Shown: positions 32,868 to 40,267 of the stretch, one piece after another
How the letters are laid out: every line of letters starts with the position of its first letter
Position numbering within the stretch: the first letter of the stretch is position 1
Source: an uncultured Clostridia bacterium
Lineage (GTDB): Bacteria; Bacillota; Clostridia; Christensenellales; Borkfalkiaceae
Reading direction: 5' to 3'
Length of the DNA: 64,000 bases
Assembly: GCA_944367565.1 (NCBI GenBank)
Contig: CALVWR010000002.1
Coordinates: 1-64,000, forward strand
The notes under the pieces: model-generated
Seen by the model: only the letters and a program-made list of their open reading frames with translations
Databases searched by the model: none
What the model was told of the DNA's origin: nothing
Translations under genes and position numbers: made by a program

Positions 32868-32955
32868 ATTTTTGAACAAATAATTAAAATTTTCCAAAAA
32901 GTTCGACAATTTTTGTTCAAAAATGCTTTTATTTTTTAATGAAATATAGTAAAAT
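32868..32955 (+). promoter_or_regulatory. spo0A control region with inverted repeat and 0A box
   Basis: A perfect 13-bp inverted repeat, ATTTTTGAACAAA (32868-32880) and TTTGTTCAAAAAT (32912-32924), flanks TTCGACA (32902-32908), the complement of the Spo0A-box core TGTCGAA. A -10 box TAAAAT (32950-32955) follows; its -35 is poor, so an activator is likely. Spo0A autoregulation is known in other species; here it is inferred. Confidence 0.55.
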
Positions 32956-33042
32956 AAATGATGTTGATTTCATTCGAACCGACATAAGGGGCAGAATGAA
33001 CGGGATGGGAGAGAATAAGCATAAAAAGGATCGGAGGAGTTT

Positions 33043-33804
33043 ATGGGAAAGAAAAGTGTGGTAATTGTGCAAGATAGCGAGAAGAAGAACGCGGATTTGG
33101 CGGCAGCGATCGACAGCACGTCCGATTTTGAAGTAGTCGGAAGGGCGACCGACGGCGCCGGCGGAGTGAAAGAAATTCTGGAAAAAAAGCCGGATGTGGT
33201 TGTGACGGAATTATTGCTGGGTGGCGGCGACGGATTTTTCGTACTCGACAAAATGAACGATGCGGGGATCCGGAGCAAGGTGATTATCGTGAGCGCCTTT
33301 TCAAGAGAAGAAATTGTGGCAAAGGCATTCGAGCGGGGCGCCGCCTATTATATGGCAAAACCGTTTTCCTACGAGGTACTGATCCAGCGAATGCGGGAGA
33401 TCGCGGCGCCTGCGGAAGAGGTAAAGCCGCACGGTTTTGCAGAAGGCGTCAAGAGAAGTTCCATGGAGGAGAAGATCAGCAACATTTTCATCAACGTAGG
33501 CATTCCGCCGCACATCAAGGGATATTCCTATCTGAGAGAAGGCGTGAAGATGGCGATCAACAATCCCGACATCATCAACAACATCACGAAGAAGCTGTAT
33601 CCCATGATCGGGGAGAAGTACGACACCTCCGCAAGTAAGGTAGAACGGGCGATCCGCCATGCGATCGAAGTGGCGTGGAACAGAGGCAGGATAGAGAGCC
33701 TGAACAATATTCTCGGCGTAAAGGCATATATCGGATCGGAAAAACCGACCAACGGCGAATTTATCGCGCTCGTGGCGGACAAAATGCTTCTGGAGCGTGC
33801 GTGA
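33043..33804 (+). CDS. spo0A: Spo0A, master regulator of sporulation (atypical receiver)
   Basis: A 253-residue Spo0A. The C-terminal DNA-binding domain is highly conserved: GIPPHIKGYSYLREGVKMA, TSASKVERAIRHAIEVAWNRG and KPTNGEFIALVADK. The receiver is abnormal: aligned without gaps to Bacillus Spo0A, Asp10 is Gln, Asp11 is kept, the phosphoacceptor Asp56 is Glu (GAA, 33208-33210) and the following IIMP is LLLG. Ser84 and Lys106 remain. Glu can mimic phospho-Asp, so it may act without phosphorylation; this is inference. ATCGGAGGAGTTT precedes the ATG. Confidence 0.95.
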   Translation: MGKKSVVIVQDSEKKNADLAAAIDSTSDFEVVGRATDGAGGVKEILEKKPDVVVTELLLGGGDGFFVLDKMNDAGIRSKVIIVSAFSREEIVAKAFERGAAYYMAKPFSYEVLIQRMREIAAPAEEVKPHGFAEGVKRSSMEEKISNIFINVGIPPHIKGYSYLREGVKMAINNPDIINNITKKLYPMIGEKYDTSASKVERAIRHAIEVAWNRGRIESLNNILGVKAYIGSEKPTNGEFIALVADKMLLERA

Positions 33805-33857
33805 GAGGGGAAAAAAGGTAAAAATACAAAAAAATAAAAAAAATATTTAAAAAACAG

Positions 33858-33886
33858 TTTACAAATAGGCATTTTATTGCTAAAAT
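33858..33886 (+). promoter_or_regulatory. Promoter of the zinc-ribbon gene
   Basis: TTTACA (33858-33863), 17-bp spacer, TAAAAT (33881-33886). The leader carries a bulged hairpin: TTGCCGC/GCGGCAA (33906-33912 with 33954-33960), extended by GAAAAGA/TCTTTTC. Confidence 0.7.
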
Positions 33887-34003
33887 CTTATGCGATATCC
33901 GAAAGTTGCCGCGAAAAGAGGTTTTTGAGAAAAAAAGGAACATCTTTTCTGCGGGCGGCAATAATAATATATAAAAAACATTATATATGAGAGAGGTCGT
34001 ATA

Positions 34004-34510
34004 ATGGCAGGCGATTATATAAAATGCCCGAGATGTGAACTCAATTATATTCATAAGAATCAGGGTTATTGCGACGTATGCAAGGCAGAACTTGCCGGCA
34101 AGCCGCTGATGTTCGCGGTGGACGAGGACGAGGAGGAATCCATGGAGCTCTGTCCGATCTGCAAGCAGAATTACATTGCGGAAGGGGAAGAGATGTGCGC
34201 GAAATGTCGGGAAGAAATGGAATTCAAGAAGGACGAAGTGGATCTCGATAAGGACGAAGAATGGAAAAATTATCTCGAAGACGAAACCGAGGACGATCTG
34301 GAAGAAGACGAAGAGATGCTTTCCTTGTCGCGTCTGGCGGAAGAGGAAGCGGAAGAGTTATTTGACGATGAAGAGGAAGAGGACGAGTTGAACGAGCCGG
34401 AAGAGGCGGACGATTTTGAGATTCCCGAAATCGACGAAAAGGATTTTGAGGAAGAGGACGACGAGGACGACGAAAACGACGACGAGGACGATTTCGACGA
34501 AAAGGAATGA
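34004..34510 (+). CDS. Double zinc-ribbon protein with acidic tail
   Basis: A 168-residue cytoplasmic protein. Two treble-clef-like zinc ribbons are formed by C8-x2-C11/C23-x2-C26 and C50-x2-C53/C65-x2-C68. From about residue 75 the chain is almost only Asp and Glu, ending in an extreme acidic run. Such tails mimic nucleic acid or bind basic proteins; zinc ribbons often bind nucleic acid or proteins. No named family is recognised. AGAGAGGTCGTATA precedes the ATG; it has its own promoter and terminator, between spo0A and veg. Confidence 0.8.
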   Translation: MAGDYIKCPRCELNYIHKNQGYCDVCKAELAGKPLMFAVDEDEEESMELCPICKQNYIAEGEEMCAKCREEMEFKKDEVDLDKDEEWKNYLEDETEDDLEEDEEMLSLSRLAEEEAEELFDDEEEEDELNEPEEADDFEIPEIDEKDFEEEDDEDDENDDEDDFDEKE

Positions 34511-34521
34511 TATAACGGCGT

Positions 34522-34559
34522 ATGCCCGCGCGCGGAGAGACCGCGCGCGGGCATTTTTT
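34522..34559 (+). terminator. Terminator of the zinc-ribbon gene
   Basis: ATGCCCGCGCGCGG/CCGCGCGCGGGCAT stem with an AGAGA loop, followed by TTTTTT. It stands 43 bp before veg. Confidence 0.9.
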
Positions 34560-34602
34560 GCGGACGGGTATAAAAAAGCCGCGGAAGGGGAAAGATCAGC
34601 GT

Positions 34603-34845
34603 ATGATAAAAAACACCGTAGGCATAACGGACGCGAAGAAAGCGATCCATGCCTATTTCAATAAAGATGTGGAAGTCAAAGTCAATCTCGGCAGGAACAA
34701 GGAGCTGACGTTTTGCGGAAAACTGACGGGAATTTATCCCGCGCTGTTTACCGTCAGCCCGTTTGAAAAGGATTTCAAAGGAAAAACGTCCTATTCGTAT
34801 TCGGAATATTTATGCGGAACGGTATCACTGAAGGCGCTCGGCTGA
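34603..34845 (+). CDS. veg: Veg family protein
   Basis: An 80-residue Veg protein, a small SH3-like cytoplasmic protein conserved in Firmicutes; in Bacillus it promotes biofilm matrix gene expression. It shows GRNKELTFCGKLTGIYPALFTV and ...SYSYSEYLCGTVSL, as in the family. The ATG at 34603 follows AAGGGGAAAG; an upstream frame through the terminator hairpin was rejected. Co-expression depends on read-through of the preceding terminator or an unseen promoter. Confidence 0.92.
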   Translation: MIKNTVGITDAKKAIHAYFNKDVEVKVNLGRNKELTFCGKLTGIYPALFTVSPFEKDFKGKTSYSYSEYLCGTVSLKALG

Positions 34846-34927
34846 ATTGCTCGTTTGCCGCGTGACGCAACGCCGTCTTTTTACAAAGTGAGGCATAAAA
34901 GAACCTGAAAAGTTTCAAGCAAAAAAA

Positions 34928-34968
34928 GCGCTCCGAAAGTTTCATGAACTTTCGGAGCGCATATTTTT
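34928..34968 (+). terminator. Terminator of veg
   Basis: GCGCTCCGAAAGTT/AACTTTCGGAGCGC stem (34928-34960) followed by ATATTTTT. Confidence 0.88.
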
Positions 34969-35030
34969 AAACAGAAATGCCGATCCGAAAGCCGAAAAGC
35001 AGGAAGAAATAAGGGAAATTTTGAAATTCG

Positions 35031-35060
35031 GTCATAACCGACGCGTCTGATCGATATATT
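35031..35060 (+). promoter_or_regulatory. Possible SigE-type promoter of sipL
   Basis: GTCATAAC (35031-35038), 14-bp spacer and GATATATT (35053-35060) partly resemble the SigE consensus GTCATATT/CATACAMT. The -35 half fits better than the -10 half. Confidence 0.35.
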
Positions 35061-35099
35061 GTTACTGTGCAACGCAAACCGAAAAAAGGAGAGGAGCAA

Positions 35100-36620
35100 A
35101 TGTTTATAGAACCCAGATATCAGGAGTTCGTCTGTAAAAACCAGATAAAGAAACTGATCAGCGAAACGAATGCGGAATGTAAAACCGCGCTTACGGGGGA
35201 GGAAGTGGCGAAAATACTCGGCGTATCGGCGCACGCCGTTCTGACGGGAGAGGAAGTTACGGCGGATCAGTTCCGGTATGGCGGAAGAGTGCTGTTCTGC
35301 GTGGCGTATCTGTCGACGGACGGAACGGTAAGAAAAGCCGAATGCGGGGCGGAATTTTCCAATTCCGTCAAAGTGGAGTTTGCGGAAGAAAAAGTATCCT
35401 GCCGCACGACGCTGGAAGTTACCCGTGCGACGGCGGAAATTTCGGGGGGGATTCTGATCGTACACGGCGTGATCGGTGCGGAAACGTGTTTCTATGCGGA
35501 AAAGAGTGCGAAAGCGCTGGTAGACGGCGAAAATCTGATCGTAAAAAAATGCGGAGTCAAAACCGTAAAAGAAACGAAATGCAAAACTTCCGTTTATCCG
35601 CTGGAAGAGGACTTTGAACTGAATTATCCCGTAGGAGACGTTATTCTCCATTCGGCGAAAGCGATCATAACGGCGTCGCAATGCGGCGTGGGAACGGTAA
35701 TTTGCGACGGAGAACTGATTTTATCGGTTGCGGTGTTGCAAAAAATCGAAAACAGTGATATATTAAAAGAGACGAGAGTTTTTCCCTTCCGCATGGAGAC
35801 GGAGGCGGAAGACGCGCTTCCCGCGTTTCCGGCGGATTGCGAAGCGTCGGTCAAGGGACTTTCCATAGGGATCAACGTAGACGAATCCACGGGGAAGAGC
35901 GCGGTACACGTCAATGCGGAGATCGTCATCGACGGGCGCTATTTTGAGGAAAACGAAGCGGAATTCGCGGCGGATTGTTACAGTCCGCAGTGCGAAGTGA
36001 GTTTTGTCCGCAACAGCGTAACGGCGGAGATTCCGTCCGGGGAAAGGATGTTTGAAAAGAGGGTCGGCGGCAGAGGCGCGTTTCTCAACGGGCTGGAAGC
36101 AGGGACGAGGCTGATGTGCTGCGCCGACGAAAAAATTACGTTGACTTCGGTGACGGCGACCGACAGCATCGCCGTGGAAGGCGTGCTGGAAGCGACGGCG
36201 TTCTGCAAGGATATCGACGGCAAAGTATTTTCCGTCTCATTGGAAGCGCCCTTCTCCTCGACGCTCGAATTCGACGTGGGGGACGACAGCTATCGGGTGG
36301 ACGCGGCGGTCTGCGAATGTAACGGAAAGATTACGTCTTTGGAAACGTTCGATCTGGAAGCGCTCGTCAAATTCCGCGTGCATACTTATCGGAAAACTTC
36401 GCTTTCGGTTGTAGGGGAAGTAGAGGAGGGGGAAGAGAAAAAAATTCCTTCCGCCGCGCTGAGCGTTTATATTCCCATCGAGGGCGAAGAACTTTGGGAC
36501 GTATCGAAGAGGCTCAACGCCTGTCCCGACGCGGTTTCCGCGATGAATCCCGATCTGACCTATCCTTTGGAAGGGAAGGAAAGGATCGTAATATACAGAC
36601 AGGAAAAGAAGGAATATTGA
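35100..36620 (+). CDS. sipL: SipL-like spore coat morphogenetic protein (DUF3794 + LysM)
   Basis: A 506-residue protein with tandem DUF3794-type domains (first about 30-150, with KILGVSAHAVLTGEEV) and a C-terminal LysM domain (about 457-503: YIPIEGEELWDVSKRLNACPDAVSAMNPDL). This is the layout of Clostridioides difficile SipL, which binds SpoIVA through LysM and localises the coat around the forespore. No signal peptide, as expected for a mother-cell protein. GGAGAGGAGCAA precedes the ATG. The stop overlaps the ispE TTG start. It suggests a sporulation programme despite the atypical Spo0A. Confidence 0.85.
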   Translation: MFIEPRYQEFVCKNQIKKLISETNAECKTALTGEEVAKILGVSAHAVLTGEEVTADQFRYGGRVLFCVAYLSTDGTVRKAECGAEFSNSVKVEFAEEKVSCRTTLEVTRATAEISGGILIVHGVIGAETCFYAEKSAKALVDGENLIVKKCGVKTVKETKCKTSVYPLEEDFELNYPVGDVILHSAKAIITASQCGVGTVICDGELILSVAVLQKIENSDILKETRVFPFRMETEAEDALPAFPADCEASVKGLSIGINVDESTGKSAVHVNAEIVIDGRYFEENEAEFAADCYSPQCEVSFVRNSVTAEIPSGERMFEKRVGGRGAFLNGLEAGTRLMCCADEKITLTSVTATDSIAVEGVLEATAFCKDIDGKVFSVSLEAPFSSTLEFDVGDDSYRVDAAVCECNGKITSLETFDLEALVKFRVHTYRKTSLSVVGEVEEGEEKKIPSAALSVYIPIEGEELWDVSKRLNACPDAVSAMNPDLTYPLEGKERIVIYRQEKKEY

Positions 36621-37459
36621 AAGCAACGAAAGTTTTTGTCCCTGCGAAGATCAACCTGACGCTCGATCTGCTCGGCGTCTCGGAGGGATATCACGAATTG
36701 GAATCACTGGTGGCGTCAATCGATCTGGTTGACGCCGTTACCGTTTTTCCCAAAAAAGATGGGGAGATCGGATTGCATATGACGGGAATTCCCTGCCGCT
36801 GTCCGAAAGAAAAAAACAACGCGTATCAGGCGGCAAAGGCTTTTTTCTCCGAGCACGAGGGAAGCGCGGATATCCTTATCGAAAAGAACATTCCGCTGGG
36901 AGGCGGACTGGGCGGCTCTTCCGCCGACGCGGCGGGGGTGTTGCGCGCGCTGGGGGGAATGTACGGCGCGACGGAGGAAACCGTTGCGCGGCTGGCGGAA
37001 ACGGTGGGCAGCGACGTGAACTATATGCTCCGCGGCGGGTACGCCGTCATGCGCGGAAGGGGAGAGCGTGTGGAGAAAGTGGAAAGCGACGCCCGACTTC
37101 CTTTGCTGATTTTGCTTTCCGATCTTCCCGTCAATACGGCGGCGTGTTACCGCAAGTGCGACGAGTTGGGGCTGCGTCCCGTCCGCGGCACGGTCTCGGC
37201 GGCGGAATGTCTGAAACGGGGGGATCTTGCCGCGCTGAAAGAAAAACTTTTCAACGGCATGACGGAGGCCGCGAAAACGCTCAATCCGCAAATTTCGGAA
37301 AACCTTGCGGCGCTCACGGGTGCGGGGGGCGCGGCGTCGATGACGGGCAGCGGCTCCGCCACGTTTGCGCTTTTCGATACCGAAGAGGCACGGGACGGCG
37401 CGTACGAACGTCTCCGCCCGACGTACGGGGAAAAACTTCTGAAATGCAAAACGATCTGA
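36617..37459 (+). CDS. ispE: 4-diphosphocytidyl-2-C-methyl-D-erythritol kinase
   Basis: A 280-residue GHMP kinase of the non-mevalonate isoprenoid pathway, phosphorylating CDP-methylerythritol. Start KVFVPAKINLTLDLLGV and the ATP loop PLGGGLGGSSADAAGVL (about 92-108), plus TGAGGAASMTGSGSATFALF near the end, are diagnostic. The start is TTG at 36617, overlapping the sipL TGA, with AAGAAGGAATA before it. A longer frame inside sipL is Arg-rich and was rejected. Confidence 0.96.
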   Translation: MKATKVFVPAKINLTLDLLGVSEGYHELESLVASIDLVDAVTVFPKKDGEIGLHMTGIPCRCPKEKNNAYQAAKAFFSEHEGSADILIEKNIPLGGGLGGSSADAAGVLRALGGMYGATEETVARLAETVGSDVNYMLRGGYAVMRGRGERVEKVESDARLPLLILLSDLPVNTAACYRKCDELGLRPVRGTVSAAECLKRGDLAALKEKLFNGMTEAAKTLNPQISENLAALTGAGGAASMTGSGSATFALFDTEEARDGAYERLRPTYGEKLLKCKTI

Positions 37460-37560
37460 TACGGAAAGGAATATATTTCCATGTGAAAAGCAATGCGTAA
37501 CAGAATAATTCGCCTGTTGGACCGTTGCGCTTGATTTTATGCTTTGCCAAAGATCAAAAC

Positions 37561-37594
37561 GGCGCCGCCTTATTGGGCGGCGCCGCCGCTTTTA
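37561..37594 (+). terminator. Terminator after ispE
   Basis: GGCGCCGCC/GGCGGCGCC stem followed by GCCGCTTTTAT; the T-run is weak. Confidence 0.6.
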
Positions 37595-37650
37595 TAGCGC
37601 AAAAAAGACCTTTACAGCAGTAATGAAATATGTTATACTTACAATAACAA

Positions 37651-37800
37651 GCAGGTATTAAAGAAAAACACGTCAATGTAATCTATCCCTTCCGTTACCG
37701 CGGGTATTATTACGACGTAGACTTTGTTTGGATTATCTAATTACGCGCTATTACGACCATGAACTCGGCAAATTCATTACAGTACGGTAATATTTTAGGG
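37651..37800 (+). pseudogene. Decayed RHS-repeat core fragment
   Basis: One frame reads NVIYPFRYRGYYYDVDF and then stops; the +1-shifted frame continues LDYLITRYYDHELGKFIT before another stop. Joined, they match the RHS core consensus (PFRYRGYYYD...GLYYL..RYYDPELGRFI) that precedes toxin tips in RHS/YD-repeat proteins. Only about 45 residues remain, with a frameshift and stops, so it is a relic. A 30-residue ORF (37824-37916, MMLKDSKKYHKFFNKYD...) follows and may be a remnant of the variable tip. Confidence 0.75.
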
Positions 37801-37955
37801 GCGGTGTTCAGTGTGAAAATATTATGATGCTAAAAGACAGTAAAAAATATCATAAATTTTTCAACAAATATGATAGAAAAACCGTGCATATTCTGTATTC
37901 GCCCAAGTACGATTAAGTTATATTTTTAAAGGATGAACTAAATTAAGTTTACAAA
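37801..37955. other. AT-rich tail of the RHS relic
   Basis: No intact gene. It contains the 30-residue ORF at 37824-37916 without a ribosome site; otherwise AT-rich, unlike the flanking housekeeping genes. Confidence 0.5.
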
Positions 37956-37986
37956 AAAGAACGATTAAAAAAATCGTTCTTTTTTT
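37956..37986. terminator. Bidirectional terminator before tkt
   Basis: AGAACGATT/AATCGTTCT stem flanked by A-run and T-run; about 90 bp downstream of tkt on the minus strand and at the end of the RHS relic on the plus strand. Confidence 0.75.
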
Positions 37987-38076
37987 GTATCGTTAAATTT
38001 TTTTGTTTTGCTCGCGGTTTTGCAACCTGTCCGCCGTTTGTGCGCGGAAGGCTCGGCAAAAAATTTTTTATAAAGT

Positions 38077-40047
38077 TCAGCGCAAAAGGCTCTTTGCGGT
38101 ATTTGCGACGTTTTCCGCCGTGAAGCCGTAGTGTGCAAAGAGGACTTTGGCGGGAGCGGATGCGCCGAAAGAATTCATGGAGATGATCTTTCCGTCAAGA
38201 CCCGCGTATTTATACCAGGAATCGGGCGAACCTGCCTCCACGCACACACGTGCGCGCACGGAAGAGGGCAGAACGGATTCCCGATAGGCTTTGTCCTGTT
38301 TTTCAAAGAGTTCCATGCAGGGCACGGAAACCACGCGCGCCTTGATGTTTTCGGCTTTCAAAAGCGTTTGCGCTTCCATGCAGGACTGAACTTCGCTGCC
38401 GCTGGCAAGCAGGATTACGTCGGGCGTTCCTTCGCAATCGGAAAGGATATACGCGCCTTTCAGCGCCGCTTTTCCCGAATGTTCGTAAAGGGGAAGGGTC
38501 TGGCGGGAAAGAACGAGACAGGTGGGGCAGGATGCGGAAAGCGCGCTTACCCATGCCGCCGCCGTTTCCTTGCCGTCGGCGGGGCGGAACACCTGTACGT
38601 TCGGCGTGGCGCGGAGCGCCGCAAGATGTTCGATCGGTTCATGCGTGGGACCGTCCTCGCCCACGCCGATGGAATCGTGCGTCATGATATAGACGACGGG
38701 CAGACCCATGAGGGCAGAGAGGCGGAGCGAACCTTTGAGGTAGTCGCTGAACACGAAGAAGGTCGCGCAGTACGCGATGAATCCGCCGTGAAGGGCGATG
38801 CCGTTGGAGATCGCCGCCATCGCCTGTTCGCGGATGCCGAAGTGAACGTTGCCGCCCGTGCGGTTTTCGGGGGAATAGTATCCCGTGTTTTTCATGACGC
38901 TTTTATTGGACGGACCGAGATCCGCCGAGCCGCCGAAGAAAGAAGGGATCTTTGCCGAAAGCCGGTTCAGTACCGCCGAACTCGTGGAACGCGTCGCGTC
39001 GGGTTTGTCGAACGTATACAGAGATTCGTCGTTCTGATAGTCGTAAACTTCGCCGCGGATCCGCTTTTCAAAGGCTTCCGCTTCTGCGGGGTACGCCTGT
39101 TTATAAGCGGCAAACAGTTCGTTCCATGCGGTTTCGGCTTTTTTCCCGCGCGATACGGCACGGCGGGTATGGCGCAGGACGTTCGCGGGAACGTTGAATC
39201 CTTTTTCCTCCCAGCCGAGCGCGGCTTTCAGCTGTTTCAGGTTTTCCGCGCCGAGGGGCGCGCCGTGGCAGTCCGCCTTGCCCGCGAGGGGGGAGCCGTA
39301 ACCGATGACCGATCTGCAGATGATGAGCGAAGGTTTCTGCGTTTCGGCTTTTGCGCGTTTTACGGCGCGGCGGATGGCGGGGATGTCGTTGATGTCCGCC
39401 ACGTTGATTACCTGCCAGCCGAGTGCTTCGTGCCGTTTTCCCACGTTTTCGGTAAAGCTCGAAGCGGTATCGCCTTCGATGGTGATATTGTTGGAATCGT
39501 AAAACACGATCAGTTTTCCGAGTTTGTTGGTACCCGCAAAGGACGCGGCTTCGTTTTCGATGCCTTCCTGCATACAGCCGTCGCCGCAGAGCACGTAGGT
39601 GTAGTGATCGGTGAGGGGAAAGCCTTCCTTATTGAATTCCGCAGCCATACGCGTTTCCGCCATTGCCATGCCTACCGCGGTGGCGATGCCCTGTCCGAGC
39701 GGCCCGGTGGAAGTCTCCACGCCCGGCGTCACGCCGTATTCGGGATGCCCCGGTGTTCTGGAGCCGAACTGGCGGAAATTTTCCAGATCTTCCGTTTTGA
39801 GCCCGAATCCGAAAAGATACAGCAGGGAATAAAGCAGCATGGAACCGTGCCCGGCAGAGAGAACAAAGCGGTCTCTGTCGTAAAAAGCGGGGTTTTTCGG
39901 ATTAAATTTCATGATGTCGGAATAAAGCGCGTAGCCGAGCGGCGCGGCGCCGAGAGGCAATCCGGGGTGACCCGATTTCGCTTTTTCGATTGCTTCCGCG
40001 GAGAGAACGCGGATGGCGTTTACGGTTTGCTGACTGATGGTTTGCAT
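38077..40047 (-). CDS. tkt: Transketolase
   Basis: A 656-residue thiamine-diphosphate enzyme moving two-carbon units in the pentose phosphate pathway. The TPP-binding stretch is CGDGCMQEGIENEAASFAG with FYDSNN following; the N-terminal SGHPGLPLGAAPLGYAL and the pyrimidine-domain MTHDSIGVGEDGPTHEPIEHLA are family signatures. Length is normal. The ATG at 40045-40047 follows GGAGAATTT; an upstream AT-rich extension through the promoter was rejected. It is monocistronic. Confidence 0.97.
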   Translation of the reverse strand: MQTISQQTVNAIRVLSAEAIEKAKSGHPGLPLGAAPLGYALYSDIMKFNPKNPAFYDRDRFVLSAGHGSMLLYSLLYLFGFGLKTEDLENFRQFGSRTPGHPEYGVTPGVETSTGPLGQGIATAVGMAMAETRMAAEFNKEGFPLTDHYTYVLCGDGCMQEGIENEAASFAGTNKLGKLIVFYDSNNITIEGDTASSFTENVGKRHEALGWQVINVADINDIPAIRRAVKRAKAETQKPSLIICRSVIGYGSPLAGKADCHGAPLGAENLKQLKAALGWEEKGFNVPANVLRHTRRAVSRGKKAETAWNELFAAYKQAYPAEAEAFEKRIRGEVYDYQNDESLYTFDKPDATRSTSSAVLNRLSAKIPSFFGGSADLGPSNKSVMKNTGYYSPENRTGGNVHFGIREQAMAAISNGIALHGGFIAYCATFFVFSDYLKGSLRLSALMGLPVVYIMTHDSIGVGEDGPTHEPIEHLAALRATPNVQVFRPADGKETAAAWVSALSASCPTCLVLSRQTLPLYEHSGKAALKGAYILSDCEGTPDVILLASGSEVQSCMEAQTLLKAENIKARVVSVPCMELFEKQDKAYRESVLPSSVRARVCVEAGSPDSWYKYAGLDGKIISMNSFGASAPAKVLFAHYGFTAENVANTAKSLLR

Positions 40048-40105
40048 AAATTCTCCTTTCCGGGCGGATCGGGTATAAAAAAGCCCGAAACCCTGTATTA
40101 TTTTA

Positions 40106-40134
40106 ATTGTAATATATCTTGCGTATTTTTTCAA
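40106..40134 (-). promoter_or_regulatory. SigA-type promoter of tkt
   Basis: On the minus strand, TTGAAA (40129-40134), 17-bp spacer, TACAAT (40106-40111). Confidence 0.75.
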
Positions 40135-40205
40135 GTTTATTTTAAGGAAAATTTGTTTTATTATAAGGGACGGAAAATAATCCCGATAAATGCTCGATGA
40201 TTTTA

Positions 40206-40234
40206 TTGTGTTTTTGTTCCGCATTTGCTATAAT
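40206..40234 (+). promoter_or_regulatory. Promoter of proS
   Basis: TTGTGT (40206-40211), 17-bp spacer, extended TGCTATAAT (-10 box 40229-40234). Confidence 0.7.
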
Positions 40235-40267
40235 AAAATAAAAAACAGAGGATGTTTTCGGGTTATT

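Noticed and set aside
37824-37916. An immunity or toxin gene in the RHS relic
   Set aside because: Only 30 residues, no ribosome site and no recognisable domain; listed as part of the relic.
38131-40200. A 689-residue plus-strand frame opposite tkt
   Set aside because: Antisense shadow of transketolase.
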